DNA from: Bog-756 sp963713625
GTDB lineage: Bacteria; Actinomycetota; Acidimicrobiia; Acidimicrobiales; RAAP-2
Direction of reading: 5' to 3'
Length of the DNA stretch: 64,000 nt
Assembly: GCA_963713625.1 (NCBI GenBank)
Contig: CAVQMN010000001.1
Location: 310,001-374,000 of the forward strand
Both the position numbers and the translations under genes were made by a program. This document shows, in pieces, positions 1-7,657 of the stretch. The notes under the pieces were generated by a model. The model had not been told where the DNA came from, made no database searches, and saw only the letters and a list, made by a program, of their open reading frames with translations. How positions within the stretch are numbered: position 1 is the stretch's first letter; every line of letters begins with the position of its first letter.

Positions 1-43
1 TGGCGGGATGTGAATTCGGCGGGCGGAACGTGAGCTCGCGGAC

Positions 44-1624
44 CTAGCCGTCACCGACCCAGTTGCGGGAGCGGTCGAGGGCCCGGAGCCAGGCCCCGTG
101 GGCCGATTCGGACTCGGAGAGCGGTGCCGAGGGCACGAACTCCCGGTCCTCGGTCCACCGGGCGGCCAGGTCGCCGAGCGAACCCCATACCCCCTCGGCC
201 AGGCCGGCCAGACTGGCCGCCCCGATGGCCGTCGTCTCCACGGAGACGGGTCGGACCACCGGGAGTCGGGTCTGATCGGCCACCAGTTGGAGGAGAAGGG
301 CCATGGCCGATGCGCCGCCGTCCACCCTGAGGACGGTGGCCGCGGTCCCCGTGGCCGCCATGGCATCCACCACGTCGCGGATCTGGAAGCCCATGGCTTC
401 GACCATGGCCCGGGCCAGGTGGGCGCGACCCGTGCCGCGGCTGAGCCCGACGATGGTTCCCCTGGCTCCGGGGTCCCAGTAGGGGCTGCCGAGCCCGGTG
501 AAGGCAGGCACCACCACCACCCCCTCACTGCTGTCGACCGAACGGGCCAGCGGCTCCATGTCGCTGGCCTGGTCGATCAGCCCGAGGCCGTCCCGCAGCC
601 ACTGCACGCCCGCTCCCGAGACGAACACCGAGCCCTCGAGGGCATAGGCGACCGAGGATCGGCCCCCGGTTCCCGTCGACCCGCCGTCGGCGTCGATGGC
701 GAGTTGGCCGTCGGTACCGAGGTCCCAGGCCAACGTGGTGATCAGTCCGTTGGTCGGGGCCGGCGCAACCGGGCCTGCGTTCATCAGGACGAAGCTCCCC
801 GTCCCAATGGTGGCCTTGGTCATCCCCGGGTCGAAGCAGGCCTGACCGAAGAGGGCGGCGTGCTGGTCGCCGGCCATCCCGCTGATGGGGATCCCACGGA
901 GCGGGGAGTCGCCGCCGAAGGCCTCCTCCGCCACCCGGCCCAGCCGGCCGCATGACGGTCGCGTCTCGGGCAGGGACCCTACGGGAACTCCGAAGAGATC
1001 GCAGAGCTCAGCGGACCACCGTCGCACCACGATGTCGAAGAGCATGGTGCGCGAGGCGTTGGTCGCATCGGTGGCCAGGACCCCGCCGTCCACGCCCCCG
1101 GTCAGGTTCCACAGCACCCATGAGTCGACGGTGCCGAAGGTGAGGCCTCCACCGGGGGAGAGGCCGCCCTCTCCGAGCAGCCACTGCATCTTCGTGGCTG
1201 AGAAGTACGGGTCGAGGACGAGACCGGTGCGTTCCCTGATCAGCGGGAGATGTCCGGCCTCGACCATGGCCGCGCACACCGGCGCCGTCCGTCGGTCCTG
1301 CCACACGATGGCCCGGTGGAGCACTTCACCGGTGCGCCTGTCCCAGGGGACCACGGTCTCGCGCTGGTTGGTGATGCCGATGGCCCTGACCGCCCGGCCG
1401 TGGTCGGCCAACCGCCCGGCCACCTCGGCCAGCGTGGCCCGCACCAGTTGCCAGATCTCGACCGGATCGTGCTCCACCCACCCCGGTCGCGGGTAGTACT
1501 GGGTGAGCTCGCCGTAGGCCACGTCCACCACCCGGGCCGCCTCGTCCACCACGAGGGCGCGTACCCCGGTGGTCCCGGCGTCGACGGCGATGGTGACCGG
1601 TACGGTCGGGCGACGGGAGGGCAT
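44..1624 (-). CDS. glpK: Glycerol kinase
   Basis: FGGY-family kinase that phosphorylates glycerol to sn-glycerol 3-phosphate in the cytoplasm. The N-terminal ATPase strand reads AVDAGTTGVRALV, followed by QYYPRPGWVEHDP, GITNQRET, the GDQHAALFGQ segment, TGLGSPYWDP and a C-terminal LRVDGGAS phosphate-binding motif, in the order expected for GlpK. At about 526 residues it has the usual family length. I start it at the ATG before PSRRPTV; an upstream in-frame start would add 21 residues unlike the family. No other glp gene lies within the window, so operon context is unknown. The AGTTG version of the first motif (often QGTTS) leaves some room for a related polyol kinase. Confidence 0.9.
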   Translation of the reverse strand: MPSRRPTVPVTIAVDAGTTGVRALVVDEAARVVDVAYGELTQYYPRPGWVEHDPVEIWQLVRATLAEVAGRLADHGRAVRAIGITNQRETVVPWDRRTGEVLHRAIVWQDRRTAPVCAAMVEAGHLPLIRERTGLVLDPYFSATKMQWLLGEGGLSPGGGLTFGTVDSWVLWNLTGGVDGGVLATDATNASRTMLFDIVVRRWSAELCDLFGVPVGSLPETRPSCGRLGRVAEEAFGGDSPLRGIPISGMAGDQHAALFGQACFDPGMTKATIGTGSFVLMNAGPVAPAPTNGLITTLAWDLGTDGQLAIDADGGSTGTGGRSSVAYALEGSVFVSGAGVQWLRDGLGLIDQASDMEPLARSVDSSEGVVVVPAFTGLGSPYWDPGARGTIVGLSRGTGRAHLARAMVEAMGFQIRDVVDAMAATGTAATVLRVDGGASAMALLLQLVADQTRLPVVRPVSVETTAIGAASLAGLAEGVWGSLGDLAARWTEDREFVPSAPLSESESAHGAWLRALDRSRNWVGDG

Positions 1625-1754
1625 TGGGGCGACTGTAGCGACGCCCCGGAGCCCGAGTTCGCGCTCGCGACCAGCAATCAATTGCAATTCTTCGCGAACG
1701 GTTCTCTAGCAGGAACTTCATCGTCCCTCCCGGGGCCGATTTCGAAAGAATGCA

Positions 1755-1784
1755 TTGACAGGGGTGTAACTACGCTGCTGTAAT
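1755..1784 (+). promoter_or_regulatory. Predicted sigma70-type promoter of nrdJ
   Basis: A perfect TTGACA at 1755-1760 is followed after 18 bases by TGTAAT at 1779-1784, in an AT-richer patch of otherwise GC-rich DNA. Transcription would begin near 1791, leaving a 5' leader of about 300 nt before nrdJ. The stretch 1625-2095 contains no convincing gene; it holds this promoter, the NrdR site and the leader. Confidence 0.6.
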
Positions 1785-1818
1785 AGACCCACTATCTCGT
1801 ACCTCGGGGGAGGGCCTA

Positions 1819-1834
1819 CCACTACATATAGTGT
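1819..1834. promoter_or_regulatory. NrdR box upstream of nrdJ
   Basis: The 16-mer CCACTACATATAGTGT matches the NrdR consensus acaCwAtATaTwgtgt at about 14 of 16 positions and is nearly palindromic. Thirty bases upstream (1789-1804) a degenerate copy keeps only the left half, CCACTAT. NrdR boxes normally occur in pairs about three helical turns apart, which this spacing fits. Both lie at or just downstream of the predicted transcription start, as expected for repression of ribonucleotide reductase by NrdR. The nrdR gene itself is not in the window. Confidence 0.7.
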
Positions 1835-2095
1835 TTCTTTACTGTTTCGGCGGTATGATGGGCCGCAGCAGGACTTGGCGGAGGCGAAGCGGCTCACCAG
1901 CGTTCCGGCCTCGCGTTCCGGCCCGCTGAAGCAGTGTCGGCGCCGAAGTGAAGGCCCGGAACACGCCATCGCGAAACACCGCACCACGAAGACCGCACCA
2001 GACAGCCGCTCGCCCCTCCGAGCCGGATACTCACCCCATATCAGCCACCCCACTGCCCAGCGACCAGCCAGAAGAATCAGAAAGAGGTTCTCCGT

Positions 2096-5035
2096 ATGAC
2101 CATTGCCCCACAGCGCATCGGTATCGGCATCCGCCGCCACTTCACCACGCCGGAAGTCCATCCCTACGATGCGGTCACCTGGGAGCGGCGTGACGCCAGG
2201 ATCACCAACTACCGGGACGGCGCGGTGGCCTTCGAGCAGCTGGGTGTCGAGGTACCCGAGAGCTGGAGCCTCAACGCCACGAACATCCTGGCCCAGAAGT
2301 ATTTCCGTGGGACGCCCAACACCGACGAGCGCGAGTGGTCGCTGCGCCAGGTGGCCGACCGCGTGGTCGACACCGTCACCACGTGGGGGATCAAGGACGG
2401 CTACTTCGTCGACGACGAGGAGGCGGAGACCTTCCGCTCCGAGCTGAAGCATCTGATCATCCACCAGATGGCCGCCTTCAACTCGCCGGTGTGGTTCAAC
2501 ATCGGCGTGGCCGGCGTTCCCCAGCAGGGCTCGGCCTGCTTCATTCTGGCCGTGGACGACACCATGGACTCGATCCTCAACTGGTATACGGAGGAGGGTG
2601 TCATCTTCAAGGGTGGTTCGGGCGCAGGAGTGAATCTCTCGAAGATCCGTTCCTCCCATGAGCTGTTGAAGGGCGGGGGCACGGCGTCGGGCCCGGTCAG
2701 CTTCATGCGGGGGGCCGACTCCTCGGCTGGGACCATCAAGTCCGGAGGCAAGACCAGGCGTGCCGCCAAGATGGTGATCCTCGACTCGGACCACCCCGAC
2801 ATCGAGGACTTCATCTGGTGCAAGGCCATCGAAGAGCGAAAGGCGCGCGTCCTGCGCGACGCCGGATTCGACATGGACCTCGACGGCAAGGACTCGATCA
2901 GCCTCCAGTACCAGAACGCCAACAACTCGGTGCGGGTGACCGACGAGTTCATGGATGCGGTGGTGGCCGGCGGTGATTGGGCCCTGACGTCCAGGGGCGA
3001 CGGCGAGCCCATCCGGTGGGTTCCCGCCCGTGACCTGTTCCGTCAGGTGGCCCAGGCGGCGTGGGAATGCGCCGACCCGGGCATGCAGTTCGACTCGACC
3101 ATCAACAAGTGGCACACCGCCTCCAACACCGGGAGGATCAACGGGTCCAATCCGTGCTCGGAGTACATGCATATCGACAACTCGGCCTGCAATCTGGCCA
3201 GCCTCAACCTCATGAAGTTCCTCCATGAGGACTCGACCTTCGATGTCGACGGATTCCGGTCCGCGGTCGAGGTCATCTTCACCGCGCAGGAGATCATCGT
3301 CGGCAATGCCGACTATCCGACCGAGAAGATCGCCGAGAACTCGCGCCGGTTCCGCCAGCTCGGCATCGGGTACGCCAACATCGGCGCCCTGCTGATGGCC
3401 CAGGGTCTTCCCTACGACTCGGACCAGGGACGGGCCTGGGCCGGTGCCATCACCGCGCTGATGACCGGGCACGCCTATTCCACCTCGGCCCGGACGGCGG
3501 CCCGGATGGGGCCGTTCGCCGGCTACCACGAGAACGTCGAGCCCATGCTGAACGTGCTGCGCATGCACCGTGATGCGGTCGCCGGCATCGATGAGGAGGC
3601 TGTCCCCACCGATCTTCTTTCGGCGGCCCAGGAGTCCTGGGACCTGGCCGTGGAGCTGGGGGAGCAGTACGGCGTGCGCAACTCGCAGGCCAGCGTGCTG
3701 GCCCCGACCGGGACCATCGGCCTGCTGATGGACTGCGACACCACCGGTGTCGAGCCCGACCTCGGGCTGGTCAAGACCAAGAAACTGGTGGGTGGCGGCA
3801 CCATGTCGATCGTCAACCAGACCGTGCCCCGGGCGCTCAACCGCCTCGGGTACTCACCCGATCAGGTCGACGAGATCGTGGCCTACATCGACGAGCACAA
3901 GACCATCGTGGGTGCGCCTTACCTGTCGGGTGAGCACCTGGCCGTGTTCGCCTGCTCGATGGGGGACAACACCATCCACTACCTCGGCCACGTGCGCATG
4001 ATGGGCGCGGTCCAGCCGTTCATTTCGGGGGCCATCTCGAAGACGGTGAACCTGCCCGAGGACGTGACGGTCGAGGACGTCGAGCAGCTGCACATCGACG
4101 CTTGGCGTATGGGCATCAAGGCGGTCGCCATCTACCGCGACAACTGCAAGGTGGCCCAGCCGCTCTCCACCACCAAGAAGGCCGGCGCCGATGTCGACCC
4201 CGGCGATGTGCCGGCCGGCTCAGAGGCCGAGGCGCACGCCCGGGAGCTCAACGAGAAGATCGCCGGGCTGGAGGCGGCCCTGGCCCACGAGCAGGCCCGC
4301 CCGTCGGAGACGGTCGTGGTCGGCGCGGTTCGGGAGCGCCTGCCCCGTCGGCGGAAGTCGTCGACGTTCGCATTCCGGGTGGCCGACTGCGAAGGATATG
4401 TGACGGTCGGTGAATACGAGGACGGGCGCCCGGGTGAGGTCTTCATGAAGGTGTCCAAGCAGGGGTCGACCCTGGCCGGGATCATGGATGCCTTCTCCAT
4501 CTCGGTCAGCCTGGGCCTGCAGCACGGCGTTCCCCTGGCCACCTATGTCCGCAAGTACACCAACATGCGGTTCGAGCCTGCTGGGATCACCGATGATCCC
4601 GATCTGCGCATCGCCACCAGTCTGGTCGACTACATCTTCCGCCGGCTGGCCGTCGACTATCTCCCGGTGGACGAGCGCGCCGAGCTCGGCGTGCTGTCCA
4701 CGTCCGAGCGCATGCAGCCCACGCTGCCCGGGGTGGAGGAGACGGCGACCACGTCGACGGGAGTGGTCGAGGCCGAGTCCATCGATCCGGTCATCTCCAC
4801 GGTCCTGGATGGGAGCGCCGGTGACGACCTCAAGATCACCGGCGCCAGTACGGCCGCAGACGGCACCGCCCCTCTGTACGCGCCGAAGCCGGTGCCTGCC
4901 GTGGCGCCCGACCAGCCCATGGCCAGGGCCGAGCAGCGGGATGCCCCCTACTGCTACCAGTGCGGAAACGCCATGCAGCGGGCCGGGTCGTGCTACGTGT
5001 GCGGGAGCTGCGGGACGACCAGCGGCTGCTCCTGA
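2096..5035 (+). CDS. nrdJ: Vitamin B12-dependent (class II) ribonucleotide reductase
   Basis: Reduces ribonucleotides to deoxyribonucleotides using an adenosylcobalamin-generated thiyl radical. At 979 residues it has the length of large bacterial NrdJ. Visible features are FNSPVWFNIG near residue 130, Cys148 in QQGSACF, the radical-site motif N352-P-C354-S-E356, APTGTIGLLMDCDTTGVEPD, and a C-terminal cysteine-rich tail (CYQCGN...CYVCGSCG) that would deliver reducing electrons or bind zinc. The ATG follows a good ribosome site (AAAGAGG). A promoter and NrdR box lie upstream. The end overlaps the convergent GNAT gene by 43 bp. No class I nrdA/B is seen here. Confidence 0.95.
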   Translation: MTIAPQRIGIGIRRHFTTPEVHPYDAVTWERRDARITNYRDGAVAFEQLGVEVPESWSLNATNILAQKYFRGTPNTDEREWSLRQVADRVVDTVTTWGIKDGYFVDDEEAETFRSELKHLIIHQMAAFNSPVWFNIGVAGVPQQGSACFILAVDDTMDSILNWYTEEGVIFKGGSGAGVNLSKIRSSHELLKGGGTASGPVSFMRGADSSAGTIKSGGKTRRAAKMVILDSDHPDIEDFIWCKAIEERKARVLRDAGFDMDLDGKDSISLQYQNANNSVRVTDEFMDAVVAGGDWALTSRGDGEPIRWVPARDLFRQVAQAAWECADPGMQFDSTINKWHTASNTGRINGSNPCSEYMHIDNSACNLASLNLMKFLHEDSTFDVDGFRSAVEVIFTAQEIIVGNADYPTEKIAENSRRFRQLGIGYANIGALLMAQGLPYDSDQGRAWAGAITALMTGHAYSTSARTAARMGPFAGYHENVEPMLNVLRMHRDAVAGIDEEAVPTDLLSAAQESWDLAVELGEQYGVRNSQASVLAPTGTIGLLMDCDTTGVEPDLGLVKTKKLVGGGTMSIVNQTVPRALNRLGYSPDQVDEIVAYIDEHKTIVGAPYLSGEHLAVFACSMGDNTIHYLGHVRMMGAVQPFISGAISKTVNLPEDVTVEDVEQLHIDAWRMGIKAVAIYRDNCKVAQPLSTTKKAGADVDPGDVPAGSEAEAHARELNEKIAGLEAALAHEQARPSETVVVGAVRERLPRRRKSSTFAFRVADCEGYVTVGEYEDGRPGEVFMKVSKQGSTLAGIMDAFSISVSLGLQHGVPLATYVRKYTNMRFEPAGITDDPDLRIATSLVDYIFRRLAVDYLPVDERAELGVLSTSERMQPTLPGVEETATTSTGVVEAESIDPVISTVLDGSAGDDLKITGASTAADGTAPLYAPKPVPAVAPDQPMARAEQRDAPYCYQCGNAMQRAGSCYVCGSCGTTSGCS

Positions 5036-5538
5036 TGTGAGGCTGCGGCGTCGGGTCGGGCCGCCTCGATGGGCCGCTTGAACCCGACGTGGCTGGCTTC
5101 AAATCCGTTTCGCTCGTAGAACCGGTGGGCGTCGGTCCGCCGGATGTTGCTCGTGAGCTGTATCCGGTAGCACCCTGCCTGTCGGGCGGCCTCGGTGGCG
5201 GCCGCCAGTAGCTGCCCGCCGATTCCCCGGGAACGGAAGTCGGGGTGTACGTGCATGGACTCCAACTCCGCGCACAGGGCTCCGTGGCGCTGGAGGTGCC
5301 GGAACACCACGAGTTGGCACATCCCCACCACCTCACCGCCCATCTCCGCCACCAGGACGTCTCCGGTGCCGGCCTGCTGAATGTCGGTGAGGGCCACCAG
5401 GTAGGCATCGAGGTCGGTGGGATCTTCCTTCCGGTCATCGAGCGCGCCGTGGTCCAACAGCTCGACGAGGCGCCCCACATCCCCGGTGCGGGCACTCCGG
5501 ACAGTCACCCGTTCCACTCGGGCAGTATGCCAGCCCAC
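4993..5538 (-). CDS. GNAT-family N-acetyltransferase
   Basis: A 181-residue acetyl-CoA-dependent acyltransferase. The central strand-turn MHVHPDFRSRGIGGQLL is the Gcn5 acetyl-CoA-binding motif A (R/Q-x-x-G-x-G/A), and the end of the fold shows HRFYERNGFEASHVGFKR, typical of motif B. The substrate cannot be read from sequence; the arrangement resembles small-molecule or amino-acid acetyltransferases. A GTG near 5517 is an alternative start. The 3' end overlaps the end of nrdJ by 43 bp, tail to tail, so the last 14 codons are shared antisense. Confidence 0.85.
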   Translation of the reverse strand: MGWHTARVERVTVRSARTGDVGRLVELLDHGALDDRKEDPTDLDAYLVALTDIQQAGTGDVLVAEMGGEVVGMCQLVVFRHLQRHGALCAELESMHVHPDFRSRGIGGQLLAAATEAARQAGCYRIQLTSNIRRTDAHRFYERNGFEASHVGFKRPIEAARPDAAASHQEQPLVVPQLPHT

Positions 5539-5595
5539 CCCGGCTCGTGATGCCGGTTCGTCGAGAGGGGCCTGACCGTGCTGTAGACAGTAGAG

Positions 5596-6063
5596 ATGGA
5601 CAAGTCGCGGCTACCGACCGATGAGCCACGTACGGTGAAGATCGGGTTCCCGGTGACGTGTCACTATCGGGGTGGGCATACCGCGCTGGGCAAACACGGC
5701 ACGCACCTCTGGATCAGCAAGGGCAAGATCGGCTACGGCGAACTGAAGCTCACCCACGGGCTGCCGCTCACCGACGTGGCCAGCGTCGATGTCAAGGAGC
5801 GGGAGTTCGGCGGCTCCGATGCCCACGCCTTCTTCGCTGCCGGCACCGGGTTCGGCGCCGGGTCGGGCCGCGGCGGCCCTCCCGCGTCGCGACCGAAGGT
5901 GATGACCGACATCAACGTGCGTACCAAGGACGGGCAGGATGCGCTCTGGGTCGTCGAGGGACGGAGGGGGGACTGGATTCGGACCCGGTTGACGCCGGCT
6001 CTCGAACATGCCCACATCCCGTACTACGACGACCTGCCCCCCGAGGACCGGGATCCAGCCTGA
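5596..6063 (+). CDS. Conserved-looking hypothetical protein
   Basis: A 155-residue soluble protein that I cannot assign to a family. The middle has a beta-rich pattern (HLWISKGKIGYGELKLTHGLPLTDVASVDVKERE) reminiscent of PH-like or short-chain beta-barrel domains, then a Gly/Ala-rich loop, then another beta stretch (DINVRTKDGQDALWVVEGR). No signal peptide or membrane segment is seen. The ATG is preceded only by a weak ribosome site. It stands alone between two convergent neighbours. Confidence 0.6.
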   Translation: MDKSRLPTDEPRTVKIGFPVTCHYRGGHTALGKHGTHLWISKGKIGYGELKLTHGLPLTDVASVDVKEREFGGSDAHAFFAAGTGFGAGSGRGGPPASRPKVMTDINVRTKDGQDALWVVEGRRGDWIRTRLTPALEHAHIPYYDDLPPEDRDPA

Positions 6064-6150
6064 CCCTGTTGCCCTGAAGTGACCCCGGGCCCACCGGGTT
6101 GGTTTGCCTGCTGCACCGAGTCGCCGACGGCTATGTGCGGGACGCGGCCG

Positions 6151-6966
6151 TCATGTGGAGAGTGCCTCGATGCCGACCGCCCGGGCGTAGACCAGCGTCG
6201 TGATCTGATCGGTGGACGTGTCGATGAGCTCGATCTGGACAGACGTGTCGGGTCCGGTACCCAAAAGACGGCTCCGGGTCCGCACCGGGCCGACCTGCGC
6301 CTTCCGCAGATACCGGAGGTCGAGGTCGGTCACCACGACCGGCGAGCCGAAGCGGGTGGCGATGAGATCTTCGGCTGCAGCTTCGGCCAGAAGTGCGACC
6401 ATCGCGCCCTGGAGCGTTCCGGCGGGATTGCGGAGGTCCGGGGTGACCTCGACCTGCACGACGCCCGCCGCTGCGTCGATCACCTCGATGCGGGCCTCCT
6501 CGCGAAGTGGTGCAATGAGCGTGCCCGGATTGCGGAAGATCGTGGGGATCTGGCCCAGCGGCACATTCGGTTTGGGTGGATCGGTCTCCTTGCGTGGGAT
6601 ATTGGCGAATCCGATGGCACCGGTGGCAACCGGCTTCCCCCGGTCGGATTGCAACTCGACCAGGGCTGTGGCCGATCGCCGGCCCCGACGCAGGACCGTG
6701 CTCCTGGCGTCGATCCGATCGGGTGGGAACGTGGGACGCATCCGAACCGACATGTCCGAGGTGAGCGTCCACATGGTGGCGTCCTGATCGAGGGGGATCC
6801 CGGCGGCCACATCGATGACGAACGCCAGGACACTGGCCCGCACGACACCGTGGTGCAACGACTCCGGCTGCGGCCTGAGTTCGATGACGAGTTCATCCTC
6901 CTCGAATCTTGCCGTCACCCCGAGTCGGCCCGGCAGGGACATCCCCGTGGTCGATACATCCGTCAT
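6151..6966 (-). CDS. Double-hotdog acyl-CoA thioesterase-like protein
   Basis: A 271-residue cytoplasmic protein with two hotdog-like halves. The first half carries HHGVVRASVLAFVIDVAAG (a PaaI-like helix) followed by beta strands ending in GRRSATALVELQS. The second repeats the pattern with NPAGTLQGAMVALLAEAAAEDL and DLRYLRKAQVGPVRTRSRL. The PaaI/YbgC superfamily hydrolyses acyl-CoA thioesters, often aromatic or medium-chain. The likely catalytic Asp lies in the first half (FVIDVAAG) and Glu in the second (LLAEAAAE). The substrate is unknown. It is transcribed in the same direction as the P-loop gene upstream but is separated from it by 45 bp. Confidence 0.7.
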   Translation of the reverse strand: MTDVSTTGMSLPGRLGVTARFEEDELVIELRPQPESLHHGVVRASVLAFVIDVAAGIPLDQDATMWTLTSDMSVRMRPTFPPDRIDARSTVLRRGRRSATALVELQSDRGKPVATGAIGFANIPRKETDPPKPNVPLGQIPTIFRNPGTLIAPLREEARIEVIDAAAGVVQVEVTPDLRNPAGTLQGAMVALLAEAAAEDLIATRFGSPVVVTDLDLRYLRKAQVGPVRTRSRLLGTGPDTSVQIELIDTSTDQITTLVYARAVGIEALST

Positions 6967-7011
6967 GTGGTCTCCAGCGTTGGCATGAGGTCTCGATGGT
7001 AACGGTCAAGG

Positions 7012-7575
7012 CTATGGACCGGAGAATCGAAGTCCGTCAGCGTCGAGACGATCCTGGATCAGCCGTGCGGTTTCCCGGGCGTCCAAATCCGAACTGTCGA
7101 TCACCTGCCCCTCGTATGCGCCGAGGTCCGAGAACTGGAGCCACAGGTGGCGGATCGGTCCTTCTGCTGTCAGGGCGTCCCGGTGCTCGATTCCTTCGAG
7201 TACTCGACGCCGGGCCCGGATCAGGCATGTATCGATGTCCGGTCTCAGCACGGCATAGCTGACGGGAACCCCGCATGTCATCAGTTCGGCCTTCAGGGGC
7301 TCGAAGTGCCATGGACCGAAGATGCCTTCCACGACGGTGGTGTAGCCGGCATCGGCCATCCGTACGCCTGTGGCCGCAGCCGACCGGATCATGGCCCGAT
7401 TCTGATGGTCGGCGGCAGGCTCCCACGGAGGAATGTGGCCATTGGCAATCGTGGTCCAGAACCAGTCGGCGCTGATGCACGCCGACGGGGACGACGCGGA
7501 GGCGATGAACTTGGCCACCGTCGTCTTCCCGGCCCCGGGGGGGCCGGTCAGAATGAGCAGGGATCCTTCGTCCAC
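7012..7575 (-). CDS. P-loop kinase-like ATP-binding protein
   Basis: A 187-residue AAA_33 / zeta-toxin-like small-molecule kinase. The Walker A motif GPPGAGKTT lies at residues 11-19, with a LID-like arginine segment (CLIRARRRVLEG) in the second half. The middle VVEGIFGPWH resembles nucleotide or sugar kinases of the chloramphenicol phosphotransferase type. Chemical target unknown. It sits upstream of the hotdog gene on the same strand and downstream of the secreted glycosidase gene (82 bp gap). Confidence 0.7.
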   Translation of the reverse strand: MDEGSLLILTGPPGAGKTTVAKFIASASSPSACISADWFWTTIANGHIPPWEPAADHQNRAMIRSAAATGVRMADAGYTTVVEGIFGPWHFEPLKAELMTCGVPVSYAVLRPDIDTCLIRARRRVLEGIEHRDALTAEGPIRHLWLQFSDLGAYEGQVIDSSDLDARETARLIQDRLDADGLRFSGP

Positions 7576-7657
7576 GGCGAGACATCATCCCATGCCCGGC
7601 CGGGGCTCCCCGGTGCTTCTTGCAACGGACCGGAGCCCTCGGCCGTGGGGCCGGACC

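Noticed and set aside
1785..2095. Cobalamin riboswitch in the nrdJ leader
   Set aside because: I looked for a B12 box and found no convincing match; the NrdR box explains regulation.
1718..3568. Long minus-strand frame opposite nrdJ
   Set aside because: It is antisense to a highly conserved gene and shows no domain; high GC creates such open frames.
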